A stretch of DNA of 64,000 bases. Source: Aequorivita vladivostokensis (GTDB lineage Bacteria > Bacteroidota > Bacteroidia > Flavobacteriales > Flavobacteriaceae). The position numbers were made by a program, and so were the translations under genes. The stretch lies in the NCBI RefSeq assembly GCF_000952855.1, contig NZ_JSVU01000001.1, positions 1 through 64,000 of the forward strand, read 5' to 3'. Shown one piece after another: positions 7,023 to 15,082 of this stretch. Position 1 is the first letter of the stretch. Each line of letters starts with the position of its first letter. A model generated the notes under the pieces. It saw nothing but the letters and a program-made list of their open reading frames with translations. It was not told where the DNA came from and searched no databases.

Positions 7023-7793
7023 ATGGTCAAAAACATTCTAAAAGGCATAAAGGCATACGCAGGCACTTTCAAGCTCATTGGCAAACTCGGACTTTGGAAG
7101 TACTTCGGCATCCCGATGGCCATTAGTTTTTTGACCGCTGTTTTAATTGGGTTTTCCGCTTGGGGCTTGAGCGATAATCTGGGAGCCTTTATTTCAAAAA
7201 TCTGGTTTTGGGAATGGGGCGCCGAAACGTTCCGGACTATTAGCGATTTTATTGGCGCACTTATAATCATTGCTTTGGGAATTATTCTATATCGGCATAT
7301 TGTAATGGCATTGAGCGCACCCTTTATGAGTCCGGTTTCAGAAAAAATTGAAAAGCATTTTTATGGCGAAAACCATTCCCATAGAAATACTTCAAACGCG
7401 CAGCAGCTTTGGCGTGGCGTCCGAATAAACTTAAGGAATTTACTGATGGAGCTATTGCTCACACTCCCGATAATCTTGATAGGGTTTATACCCGTTGTGG
7501 GAATAATTTCTTCGGTACTTTTGTTTTTGGTGCAGAGCTATTACGCAGGTTTCGGGAATATGGATTATACGTTGGAACGGCATTATAAATATACCGAAAG
7601 TATCGAGTTTGTTAAAAGAAACCGCGGCTTGGCAATCGGCAACGGCATGATTTTTATGCTGATGCTTTTGATTCCGGTGATTGGGATTATTCTTGTATTG
7701 CCACTTTCGGTGACGGCGGCGAGTACGGAGACATTAAAGGTTTTGGAAACGACCAAGCAAATTGGTTTTAATAGAGATTTGGATAAAAATTAA
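7023..7793 (+). CDS. EI24/CysZ-like multi-pass membrane protein
   Basis: The 256-residue protein has four to six hydrophobic segments, at about residues 28-48, 70-95, 140-172 and 200-230. The pattern and the segments ALSAPFMSPVSEKIE and QSYYAGFGNMDY fit the EI24 domain family, which includes bacterial CysZ sulfate transporters. It lies between the DUF6973-like gene and hemF. No sulfate-assimilation genes are nearby, so transport of sulfate cannot be inferred. The membrane topology is solid; the substrate is unknown. Confidence 0.75.
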   Translation: MVKNILKGIKAYAGTFKLIGKLGLWKYFGIPMAISFLTAVLIGFSAWGLSDNLGAFISKIWFWEWGAETFRTISDFIGALIIIALGIILYRHIVMALSAPFMSPVSEKIEKHFYGENHSHRNTSNAQQLWRGVRINLRNLLMELLLTLPIILIGFIPVVGIISSVLLFLVQSYYAGFGNMDYTLERHYKYTESIEFVKRNRGLAIGNGMIFMLMLLIPVIGIILVLPLSVTAASTETLKVLETTKQIGFNRDLDKN

Positions 7794-7799
7794 AAGATA

Positions 7800-7817
7800 C
7801 CCGCCTACGCGGGCATG
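7800..7817. repeat. CCCGC/GCGGG palindrome just upstream of hemF
   Basis: CCCGC (7800-7804) and GCGGG (7809-7813) form a tight hairpin, followed by CATGGTG. It abuts the hemF start region. A near-identical element sits right before trpS (33635-33652). Confidence 0.75.
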
Positions 7818-7820
7818 GTG

Positions 7821-8729
7821 ATGAAAGAAAAATTTGTAGCATATATAAAGAATTTGCAGAATGAAATTACTTCCGCTTTGGAGGAAATTGACGGTAAAGC
7901 AAAATTCAAGGAAGACAAATGGACACGTGCGGAAGGCGGCGGCGGCCAAACCCGAGTGATCGAAAACGGAGCAGTTTTCGAAAAAGGCGGGGTGAACATT
8001 AGTGAAGTCCATGGAAAACTTCCGGAGAGTATGCAGCAATATTTCGGCGTAAAGGATGCCGATTTCTTTGCTTGCGGCCTCAGTTTGGTGCTTCACCCAA
8101 AAAGTCCGATGGTACCAACGGTACACGCAAACTGGCGTTATTTTGAAATGTACAATTCCGAAGGAACAATCGTGGACAGCTGGTTTGGCGGCGGACAGGA
8201 TTTAACGCCCTATTATTTGTTTGAAGAAGATGCCAAACATTTTCATCAAGTCTGCAAAACTGCTTGCGAAAGGCATAATCCGGATTTTTATGAAACTTAT
8301 AAAAAGCGCTGCGACGAGTATTTTTGGAATGCGCATCGCGAAGAAGCGAGAGGAATTGGTGGTCTTTTCTTTGATTATTTAAAAGAAACGGACACGATGA
8401 AAATGCAGGATTGGTACAATTTCGTAACCGAAGTTGGCAACAGTTTCTTGGAATGTTATCTTCCCATTGTTGAAAAAAGAAAAAACCTTCCCTATTCCGA
8501 AGAAAACAGAACTTGGCAGGAAATACGCCGTGGCCGTTATGTTGAGTTTAATTTAGTTCACGATAAAGGCACGCTTTTCGGCCTAAAAACAAATGGCCGA
8601 ATTGAAAGCATTTTGATGAGTTTGCCGCCGGTAGTTCAATGGAAATACGACCATCAACCGAAGTCTGGAAGTGAGGAAGCAAAACTTGTGGAGGTTTTGA
8701 AAAAGCCGAAAAAATGGCTAAAAATTTAA
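7821..8729 (+). CDS. hemF: Oxygen-dependent coproporphyrinogen-III oxidase
   Basis: HemF uses O2 to convert coproporphyrinogen III to protoporphyrinogen IX. Seen: GGGGQTRVIENGAVFEKGGVN, MVPTVHANWRYFE, WFGGGQDLTPYYLFEEDA, and REEARGIGGLFFDYL, all signature blocks of the family. ATG 7821 (MKEKFVAYIKN) is preferred over ATG 7815, because the latter lies in the palindromic repeat tail; the resulting 302 residues are typical. An oxygen-dependent enzyme points to an aerobic lifestyle; no oxygen-independent HemN is in the window. Confidence 0.95.
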   Translation: MKEKFVAYIKNLQNEITSALEEIDGKAKFKEDKWTRAEGGGGQTRVIENGAVFEKGGVNISEVHGKLPESMQQYFGVKDADFFACGLSLVLHPKSPMVPTVHANWRYFEMYNSEGTIVDSWFGGGQDLTPYYLFEEDAKHFHQVCKTACERHNPDFYETYKKRCDEYFWNAHREEARGIGGLFFDYLKETDTMKMQDWYNFVTEVGNSFLECYLPIVEKRKNLPYSEENRTWQEIRRGRYVEFNLVHDKGTLFGLKTNGRIESILMSLPPVVQWKYDHQPKSGSEEAKLVEVLKKPKKWLKI

Positions 8730-8741
8730 ATTTGAGATATT

Positions 8742-9596
8742 ATGAAATATGTTTTATCAGTCTTGCTATTAACAATTACAATTGGGTTTTCACAATCTAA
8801 TCCACAAGAACTTAGTTTTGACACTAAATATTATAATGCTGTAGATAAGTGGATAGCATTTCCCAAAAAAGCAACTGATACATCTTATATCTTCGGATTT
8901 ATTTATTTGGACGATACGGCGGGTTTTACTTTTAATTATGAATCGAAGTTTATAGAAACGGATAGTGGTCTTAAAAAATTACCAAGGAAGATTGAGGCTG
9001 GCTTAAAATCAAGACTTGTAGAAACAACTACTGATGTTGCAGTACTTTCAGATAGTCAACTTACCCAGTTAGAATTACCAAAATTCCCTGAATGGCTTTC
9101 GGTATACAAAGCAGATTCAACAAAAGTATCCTATTTAAAAAATATTGGATATCATTATAATCATGTGGGTGCAAACAATTTGGCTCTTAACCCTCTAAAA
9201 AAGGCCTACGTGCTAGATCCACATTATGCAGGGCTTGAATTTGAACTTGCATATGCATATAATGCCTTGCATGATTTTAATCAAGCGATTCTAATCCTTC
9301 AAGAAGCAATTAAAAATGATCCAAACAACTTTTTATTTTATCGTGAATTAGGTTTCTCTTTAAAAAATATTGGACAAAATGAAAATGCTGAAAAAATTTA
9401 TAAAAAAGGAATTAATTTGACTGATGATAAATTTCAGAAAAGTGAAATGGCTATAAATATGGCACAATCCTATTATTTAGAAAAGAATCTGAAAAAATTT
9501 AAAGAATGGGCCGTAATTACACGGAAGTTTACAGAAAATGATTCCAGATTTGATCAATTTTTAAAAATCTGGGAAAAGGAATTAAAAATTAATTAG
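8742..9596 (+). CDS. TPR-containing protein of unknown function, probably exported
   Basis: This 284-residue protein begins with a probable signal peptide (MKYVLSVLLLTITIGFSQS, cleavage near residue 18). The first half shows no known domain. Residues of about 125-250 form three to four tetratricopeptide repeats (NHVGANNLALNPLKKAYVLD and following units), which mediate protein contacts. The codon use is visibly more AT-rich than in hemF and hemB, which flank it, and it is followed by a repetitive-element remnant at 9599-9620. It therefore looks like a later arrival between two heme genes and need not be involved in heme synthesis. Confidence 0.65.
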   Translation: MKYVLSVLLLTITIGFSQSNPQELSFDTKYYNAVDKWIAFPKKATDTSYIFGFIYLDDTAGFTFNYESKFIETDSGLKKLPRKIEAGLKSRLVETTTDVAVLSDSQLTQLELPKFPEWLSVYKADSTKVSYLKNIGYHYNHVGANNLALNPLKKAYVLDPHYAGLEFELAYAYNALHDFNQAILILQEAIKNDPNNFLFYRELGFSLKNIGQNENAEKIYKKGINLTDDKFQKSEMAINMAQSYYLEKNLKKFKEWAVITRKFTENDSRFDQFLKIWEKELKIN

Positions 9597-9598
9597 GC

Positions 9599-9620
9599 CT
9601 CGACGGCGCTCGACCTGACA
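9599..9620. repeat. Remnant of a CTCGAC-type repeat
   Basis: CTCGACGGCGCTCGACCTGACA contains the direct core CTCGAC twice and resembles intergenic palindromic elements common in Bacteroidota. It lies between the TPR gene and hemB. Part of it is given here as CTCGAC, GGCG, CTCGACC and TGACA. Confidence 0.5.
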
Positions 9621-9634
9621 AAAAAATTAAGATT

Positions 9635-10624
9635 ATGTACCCACTAAGAAGAAACCGAAGACTGCGAACCAATGAAAGTATGCGAAGCCTGGTTCGTGAA
9701 ACTATTATAAGCCCCAATGATTTTATTGTGCCACTTTTTGTGGTGGAAGGAAAGGGCGTAAAGGAAGAAATTGCCTCGATGCCTAACTATTACAGACTGA
9801 GTTTGGATAATCTTCAAAAAGAGGTAAAAGAGCTTTGGGAGCTCGGTTTGAAATCGGTTTTGCTTTTTGTGAAAGTTGATGATAAACTGAAGGACAATAG
9901 CGGAAAGGAAGCCTTAAATGCTGATGGATTGATGCAACGCGCCATAAAAACGGTGAAGGATGCCGTTCCCGAAATGATTGTGATGACCGATGTGGCCCTG
10001 GATCCGTTTTCAGTATATGGGCACGACGGAATTATTTCCGAAGGGAAAGTTTTAAATGACGATACCAATGCGGTCTTGGCTGAAATGTCCCTAAGCCACG
10101 CCATTGCGGGTGCGGATGTGGTTGCGCCCAGCGATATGATGGACGGACGCATTTTTGAAATCAGAACCCTTTTAGAGGACGAAGGTTTCTGCGATACCGC
10201 GATTATGGCGTACAGCGCCAAATATGCTTCGGCATTTTACGGGCCGTTCCGGGACGCGTTGGATTCAGCTCCAGTGGATGTTAAGGATATTCCGAAGGAT
10301 AAAAAAACTTACCAAATGGATTACGGCAACCGGGAAGAGGCCATTCGCGAAACCTTGATGGACATTGACGAGGGCGCAGATATTGTGATGGTAAAACCCG
10401 GACTTTGTTATTTGGACATCGTCCGTGAGATTAAGGATGCCGTAAATGTTCCCGTGGCGGTTTATCAAGTAAGCGGCGAATACGCGATGCTAAAAGCAGC
10501 GGCCGAAAAGGGTTGGATAGACCACGATGCCGTAATGCTGGAACAGGTTACCGCCATAAAACGCGCTGGAGCCTCAATGATTGCGAGCTATTTCGCCAAA
10601 GATGCTGTAAAACTGATTAATTAG
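9635..10624 (+). CDS. hemB: Delta-aminolevulinic acid dehydratase (porphobilinogen synthase)
   Basis: HemB condenses two 5-aminolevulinates into porphobilinogen. Seen: RRLRTNESMRSLVRET, the active-site lysine segments YSAKYASAFYGPFRD and VMVKPGLCYLDI, and DVVAPSDMMDGR. In zinc enzymes the segment after TDV holds three Cys ligands; here it reads TDVALDPFSVYGHDG, with none, which is the pattern of the zinc-independent, Mg-stimulated enzymes. The 329 residues are normal. It is the last gene of the cluster, although it acts before hemC in the pathway. Confidence 0.96.
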   Translation: MYPLRRNRRLRTNESMRSLVRETIISPNDFIVPLFVVEGKGVKEEIASMPNYYRLSLDNLQKEVKELWELGLKSVLLFVKVDDKLKDNSGKEALNADGLMQRAIKTVKDAVPEMIVMTDVALDPFSVYGHDGIISEGKVLNDDTNAVLAEMSLSHAIAGADVVAPSDMMDGRIFEIRTLLEDEGFCDTAIMAYSAKYASAFYGPFRDALDSAPVDVKDIPKDKKTYQMDYGNREEAIRETLMDIDEGADIVMVKPGLCYLDIVREIKDAVNVPVAVYQVSGEYAMLKAAAEKGWIDHDAVMLEQVTAIKRAGASMIASYFAKDAVKLIN

Positions 10625-10657
10625 CAAAATTTTATCTTTCCGAATTCATTTTTCGCA

Positions 10658-10665
10658 TACATTTG
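10658..10665 (+). promoter_or_regulatory. Flavobacterial -7 element TACATTTG
   Basis: It matches the Bacteroidota consensus TAnnTTTG. No clear TTG was found at the expected -33 distance. Transcription would begin close to GTG 10670, which would make that mRNA nearly leaderless. Confidence 0.4.
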
Positions 10666-10669
10666 CGGC

Positions 10670-11026
10670 GTGAAACATGTTGAAAAACATATAAGTAGGT
10701 TACTGGTCTCGATTGCCGTTTTCCTGGTTTTCGGGAATGTGGCTTTTGCCGCCGAAACCTTTTCCGAAAAGAGCAAGAACACCGTTGTTTCTGAACTTCA
10801 GAAGGATGACCACAAGCCTTTTGTTTTTAATGAAATTTCTATTGGGGAGGTTTCGCAAACGGTTTCGCAGAATGAATATTTGGGGCTCGGATTGTTTGGA
10901 ACATTTTATTCCAATCAGGATTTTTCCTTTGTCCGCGAATCTTCTTTAATCAATTCGTCCTTTACCCTAAAGGACAAACGGGAGCTAATCTTCCGGCATC
11001 TGTTTCCTTTCCATTTTTTTTGGTGA
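10670..11026 (+). CDS. Small exported protein of unknown function
   Basis: This 118-residue frame opens with GTG 10670. It has a clear signal peptide (residues 1-27, hydrophobic core LLVSIAVFLVFGNVAFA, cleavage after AFA). The mature part is polar and has no recognisable domain; it ends in an aromatic HLFPFHFFW. No in-frame ATG is available, so the GTG start is the best choice. Not recognised. Confidence 0.5.
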   Translation: MKHVEKHISRLLVSIAVFLVFGNVAFAAETFSEKSKNTVVSELQKDDHKPFVFNEISIGEVSQTVSQNEYLGLGLFGTFYSNQDFSFVRESSLINSSFTLKDKRELIFRHLFPFHFFW

Positions 11027-11109
11027 TTTTTTGAGCATGCTTCGGCTTGTTTGGATTGGTTTCCAAGCATTTTCTTATTCAAATTTATTCACCTAAAAAT
11101 TTATTCATC

Positions 11110-11580
11110 ATGGAAATGAACACCACCCTAATTGGGATAATTATATTGTTATTGATTTTTGTGCCCGTAGGTTATTTAATCCTTAATACCACCGGGCAGG
11201 ACAAAAAAGCAAAGAAAACCGTATCGCAACTGTCGCAGACCAAGGGCATACAGGTAAAAAATATAGAAGTGATAGGCAACTGCGTAATTGCTGTTGACGA
11301 GGCTTCAAAGAAACTAGTTTACACCTCAAAGACCAACCCCAGCGCAGACTTTAAGATTGTGGATATGACCGAGGTGCGCGACTGCAGGGCCAAGAGCATT
11401 AAGCAGACCGAAAAGACACTGGATTGGGTAGGGCTGGAACTGCTTGAGAAAACGGGCAGGGTAGAAATACCTTTCTACATTGAGAACGACGAAGAGGGCT
11501 ATACCAAAGACCCTTTTGTTTGTCTGCAGGACGCAAAGCGATGGGAGGGAACGCTGAGGCCCTTGCTGAAGGCTTCGTAA
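11110..11580 (+). CDS. Single-pass membrane protein of unknown function
   Basis: From ATG 11110 the protein has 156 residues. Residues 6-26 (LIGIIILLLIFVPVGYLIL) form a transmembrane helix, and the remainder is a soluble domain with mixed alpha/beta character (IEVIGNCVIAVDEASKKLVY, VDMTEVRDC). The longer open frame from 11047 would add an unconvincing leader, so ATG 11110 was chosen. No family was recognised. A terminator hairpin follows at 11595-11618. Confidence 0.65.
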   Translation: MEMNTTLIGIIILLLIFVPVGYLILNTTGQDKKAKKTVSQLSQTKGIQVKNIEVIGNCVIAVDEASKKLVYTSKTNPSADFKIVDMTEVRDCRAKSIKQTEKTLDWVGLELLEKTGRVEIPFYIENDEEGYTKDPFVCLQDAKRWEGTLRPLLKAS

Positions 11581-11594
11581 AACCACTTTTTAAG

Positions 11595-11618
11595 AAAACC
11601 GTCCATTGTGGCGGTTTT
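11595..11618 (+). terminator. Rho-independent terminator
   Basis: AAAACCG (11595-11601) pairs with CGGTTTT (11612-11618), followed by further T residues. Confidence 0.75.
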
Positions 11619-11695
11619 TTTATGCAATTAACAAAGTGTTACGCATAAATCAGGTTATAAATCTTTATTTTAGATGAAAATTTCTAAAACCAACT

Positions 11696-12808
11696 ATGAC
11701 CTTACTGATTGTTTATGCGGTGCTTTCTATTTTCTTCTCCTTTTTGTGTTCTATCCTTGAGGCAGCGCTACTTAGCTTTACGCCCACTTATTTACGAATG
11801 AAGGCACAGGCGGGAAAGGTCTATGCCACGACCCTTACCAATTTTAAAAAAGATATAGACAAGCCGCTGATTGCAATCCTCACCCTAAATACCATTGCGC
11901 ATACCGTTGGTGCCATTTTGGTTGGGGTACAAGCTGAAAAATTGCCTTATAAGGTGGAGCTATGGGGGATGAATCTGGTAGGAATTGTCTCTGCAATAAT
12001 GACGATGCTTATATTGGTGGTTTCTGAAATTATCCCAAAAACCATTGGCGCTACCTACTGGAAGAAACTTGGTCCGTTTACGGCTATTTTCCTAAAACTA
12101 ATAATTATCCCGTTAAAATATACGGGAATTCTGTGGCTGCTGATGCTCATTACGCGCTTGGTGGGCAAATCGGCTCATGTGAGTACGATGAGCCGTGAGG
12201 AATTTATGGCCATAACCGATGCCGCCGAGGAAGAAGGGGTTTTTGAGGAAAGTGAGACTACCGTTATAAAAAACCTACTTGTTTTTAAGAGCGTGCACGC
12301 CAAAGATGTAATGACGCCTTTTACCGTTGTTACTTTGGAAGATGAAACTAAGAGCCTTGATGAATTTCACCAAAACCATAAAAGCCTTCGATTTTCGAGG
12401 ATACCAGTGTATAAAAACAAAACCCACAACATTACGGGGTTTGTACTTCGTGACGATGTGCTTGAGGAAATTGTGGAAGATCGCGGCGATAAGCTCTTAA
12501 GCGATTTAAAACGGGAGATTTTTGTGGTTTCGGCAGAAAAACCCATTCCAGAGCTATTTGAAACCTTTATTAAGCAACGCGTTCACATTGCATCGGTGGT
12601 TGATGATTTTGGAAATACCATTGGCGTTGTTACGATGGAAGATATTATTGAGACGCTCCTGGGCCTTGAGATTATGGACGAAAGTGACAGCATTGAGGAC
12701 ATGCAGTTACAGGCTCGTAAAAATTGGGAACGTCGTGCAAAGCGGATGGGAATTGAGATTAACAGAGATATAGAACTGGAACGGGGCGATGATGAACAGG
12801 AGCTATGA
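11696..12808 (+). CDS. CNNM (DUF21) and CBS domain transporter-like protein
   Basis: This 370-residue protein has an N-terminal CNNM/DUF21 membrane domain (residues 1-150, with LEAALLSFTPTYLR and VVSEIIPKTIGATYW) and a C-terminal CBS pair (about 205-330, with VHAKDVMTPFTVV and IASVVDDFGNTIGVVTMEDI). This family is implicated in Mg/Co efflux or homeostasis (CorC/MpfA types). The C-terminal CorC/HlyC domain of larger members is missing or minimal. It overlaps the next gene by 20 bases, so the two are translationally coupled. Confidence 0.88.
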   Translation: MTLLIVYAVLSIFFSFLCSILEAALLSFTPTYLRMKAQAGKVYATTLTNFKKDIDKPLIAILTLNTIAHTVGAILVGVQAEKLPYKVELWGMNLVGIVSAIMTMLILVVSEIIPKTIGATYWKKLGPFTAIFLKLIIIPLKYTGILWLLMLITRLVGKSAHVSTMSREEFMAITDAAEEEGVFEESETTVIKNLLVFKSVHAKDVMTPFTVVTLEDETKSLDEFHQNHKSLRFSRIPVYKNKTHNITGFVLRDDVLEEIVEDRGDKLLSDLKREIFVVSAEKPIPELFETFIKQRVHIASVVDDFGNTIGVVTMEDIIETLLGLEIMDESDSIEDMQLQARKNWERRAKRMGIEINRDIELERGDDEQEL

Positions 12809-13286
12809 TGATTATGTTGATACTCCCATAGGGATATTAATGCTTTCCTTTAATGAAAAGTTTGAATTGGTTTCGGCTATTTTTCCTGAGGATGAAATAG
12901 CGCTTCCCGTAGCCAATGGTTTGGGAAGTGTGAAAATTCAGCGTGTGAAGAAACAATTCGAGGAATACTTTAACGGCACCCGAAAAACTTTTGATATACC
13001 GCTTTCGCCGGAAGGAACCGAATTTCAAAAAAAGGTTTGGACGGAATTGTTGAACATACCCTACGGAGAAACTACCACCTATCAACAAATGGCGAACAAG
13101 TTGGGCGACCCAAAAGTAATCCGTGCGGCTGCCTCGGCCAACGGCAAGAACCCTATTTCCATAGTCATTCCCTGCCATCGGGTTATTGGCAGCGATGGTT
13201 CGCTCACAGGCTATGCGGGCGGTCTGCACCGAAAGAAATGGTTATTGGAGCTCGAAAGCCCTTCCCCCCAACAATCGCTTTTTTAA
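12789..13286 (+). CDS. ogt: Methylated-DNA--[protein]-cysteine S-methyltransferase
   Basis: This suicide repair protein transfers alkyl groups from O6-alkylguanine in DNA to its own cysteine. Seen: the helix-turn-helix PYGETTTYQQMANKLG, then the active-site PCHRVIG and the closing GYAGGLHRKKWLLELE. The 165 residues are normal for the Ogt type without an Ada domain. Two tandem ATGs (12789, 12792) could serve as start. It begins inside the end of the CNNM gene. Confidence 0.94.
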   Translation: MMNRSYDDYVDTPIGILMLSFNEKFELVSAIFPEDEIALPVANGLGSVKIQRVKKQFEEYFNGTRKTFDIPLSPEGTEFQKKVWTELLNIPYGETTTYQQMANKLGDPKVIRAAASANGKNPISIVIPCHRVIGSDGSLTGYAGGLHRKKWLLELESPSPQQSLF

Positions 13287-13287
13287 G

Positions 13288-14439
13288 ATGAAACGTTTCA
13301 AGAATTTCCTCAAGTGGCTTTTTATATTGCTTGTCGCCGTGGTACTTGGCCTTTACATTAGCGGGTATGGCTATATTCTGAAAGGCATTTGGGTGGTCTA
13401 TCTACACGGCCACACCACGGCCTATATTGACGATTTTAAATTTTTTGAAAACGAGACGATTCCCGCGAGCCGCGACCCGCAGCCTTGGCCATTCCATAAA
13501 GATTACAACAGCGTTGAGGCCACCAAAGCTCTTTCTGAAATGAACGACACTTTGGGAACGGTTGCTTTTTTAATTATAAAAAATGATAGCATTTGGTTTG
13601 AAAAGTATTTTGACGGCTTCACGAAAAACTCGCAGACCAATTCCTTTTCCATGGCGAAGAGTGTTACTTCTGCTTTGCTGGGAAAGGCAATAAATGATGG
13701 ATATATAAAAAGCTTAGGCCAGCCCGTCGGCGATTTTTATCCGCAGTATGCCGGAACCGGAATGACGGTGGGCGATCTTTCTTCCATGGCTTCGGGGCTA
13801 AATTGGGACGAATCGTATTTCAATCCGTTTGGGATGACGGCGCGGGCATACTACGATGCCGATTTGGCCAAAACTATCTTGAAATTGAAAGTGGTAGATA
13901 CGCCCGGCGTTCGCTTTAAGTATTTAAGCGGAAATACGGAGCTTCTGGCAATGGTTATCCAAAAAGCAACAAATAAAAAGTTGGCAGATTATTTACACGA
14001 AAGTTTTTGGCAACCGCTGGGCTTTGAAAATCCTGCGGTTTGGCAAGTGGATGATGAAGAAAACAGATTGGTAAAAGCCTACTGCTGTATTGGCAGCAAT
14101 GCGAGGGATTTTGCACGTTTTGGGAAATTGTATAAAGAGTACGGCAAGTGGAACGGTCAACAAATTTTGGATTCTGCTTTTGTGGCAAAATCCATTGCAC
14201 CACGCTTTGCGGAAAGCCCCGAATACGGTTATGGGTTTTGGCTGAGCGATTATTTGGAAAGGAAAATTTTTGTGATGCGAGGTATTCTTGGACAATACGT
14301 AATCGTGATTCCCGAAGATGATTTAATTATCGTACGCTTGGGGCATAAACGCGGCAATAAAACCGATTTGCCTTTTAGCAGTGATTTTTATGTTTATGTG
14401 AGGGAGGTTTATGAGATGATTGAAAATGGTGGCTCTTAA
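13288..14439 (+). CDS. Serine hydrolase of the class C beta-lactamase fold, membrane-anchored
   Basis: The 383-residue protein has an N-terminal hydrophobic anchor (residues 9-30) and a beta-lactamase/penicillin-binding fold. The nucleophile motif SxxK is seen as SMAK in NSFSMAKSVTSALL, and the second-motif tyrosine in FKYLSGNTELLAMV. Such proteins act as esterases or D-amino-acid peptidases in the periplasm; antibiotic resistance is not implied. ATG 13288 is used; the longer frame would run through the end of ogt. The last HxG-type motif is not obvious, so substrate class is uncertain. Confidence 0.85.
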   Translation: MKRFKNFLKWLFILLVAVVLGLYISGYGYILKGIWVVYLHGHTTAYIDDFKFFENETIPASRDPQPWPFHKDYNSVEATKALSEMNDTLGTVAFLIIKNDSIWFEKYFDGFTKNSQTNSFSMAKSVTSALLGKAINDGYIKSLGQPVGDFYPQYAGTGMTVGDLSSMASGLNWDESYFNPFGMTARAYYDADLAKTILKLKVVDTPGVRFKYLSGNTELLAMVIQKATNKKLADYLHESFWQPLGFENPAVWQVDDEENRLVKAYCCIGSNARDFARFGKLYKEYGKWNGQQILDSAFVAKSIAPRFAESPEYGYGFWLSDYLERKIFVMRGILGQYVIVIPEDDLIIVRLGHKRGNKTDLPFSSDFYVYVREVYEMIENGGS

Positions 14440-14487
14440 TTCTATTGTTTCATTTTGTATATTTACTTATAAAATAATTTACGACAG

Positions 14488-14694
14488 ATGAATACATCAC
14501 TATTAAAAGAAGAACTTCATCAATTAATTGAAAAGGGTGACGAAAGTTTCGTAAAAAACTTTTATAAACTCGCTAAGCTATATCTTCAGAAATCTGAAAT
14601 GGATAAAATGATAATGGATGGCGAGGCGGATATAAAGGCCGGTAGAATATACAGCTCAGAGGAAATGAAGGATTTTATCGATTCTTGGAATTGA
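14488..14694 (+). CDS. Small antitoxin-like protein
   Basis: The 68-residue acidic, helical protein (MNTSLLKEELHQLIEKGDES, ending DFIDSWN) directly precedes and overlaps a ParE/RelE-fold gene. The size, charge and overlap are those of the antitoxin in type II systems. It does not carry a recognisable RHH or Phd DNA-binding motif. The conserved segment MIMDGEADIKAGRIYSSEEM resembles small Bacteroidota antitoxins adjacent to ParE toxins. Confidence 0.65.
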   Translation: MNTSLLKEELHQLIEKGDESFVKNFYKLAKLYLQKSEMDKMIMDGEADIKAGRIYSSEEMKDFIDSWN

Positions 14695-15008
14695 ACGGAA
14701 AACCTACGTATTGGACGCATCGTGCAAAGAGGGATTTGGAAAAAATCTTCCATTTCAATAAAGTATTGTACGGTACCGAAAAAGCAAAAGAGATTTCCTA
14801 TAGTATTCGAGAAAGGACCTTGCTGCTTGAAAATCCAGAATATGATTTTGAGCGAATAGGGTCCGTGGACGAATCCTTTAACCATTTAAAACACACTTAT
14901 AGAAAACTAATTGAAGGCTATTGCAAAATAACATATAGGATAGGTAAGAAAAGGATATATATTGTCCGGGTTTTTGATACACGACAGCATCCCTCAAAGA
15001 ATTTATAA
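14685..15008 (+). CDS. RelE/ParE-family toxin
   Basis: This 107-residue protein has the RelE/ParE layout: an N-terminal strand and helix (WTHRAKRDLEKIFHF), a central helix, and the C-terminal strands KITYRIGKKRIYIVRVFDTR. ParE members poison gyrase and RelE members cut mRNA; which applies here cannot be decided. It opens with TTG 14685 (or TTG 14691), overlapping the antitoxin stop, the arrangement expected for a coupled type II toxin-antitoxin pair. Confidence 0.78.
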   Translation: MELNGKPTYWTHRAKRDLEKIFHFNKVLYGTEKAKEISYSIRERTLLLENPEYDFERIGSVDESFNHLKHTYRKLIEGYCKITYRIGKKRIYIVRVFDTRQHPSKNL

Positions 15009-15082
15009 AAAATTGAAATTATTTTTGAATCAATAATTTTCCGTAGCTTTAAGCATCTCCCCAGTTTGAAAATTTCAGAATT

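Noticed and set aside
13288-14439. Beta-lactamase resistance gene
   Set aside because: Only the general serine hydrolase fold is supported (SMAK motif); the membrane anchor and the weak third motif fit a housekeeping esterase or peptidase.
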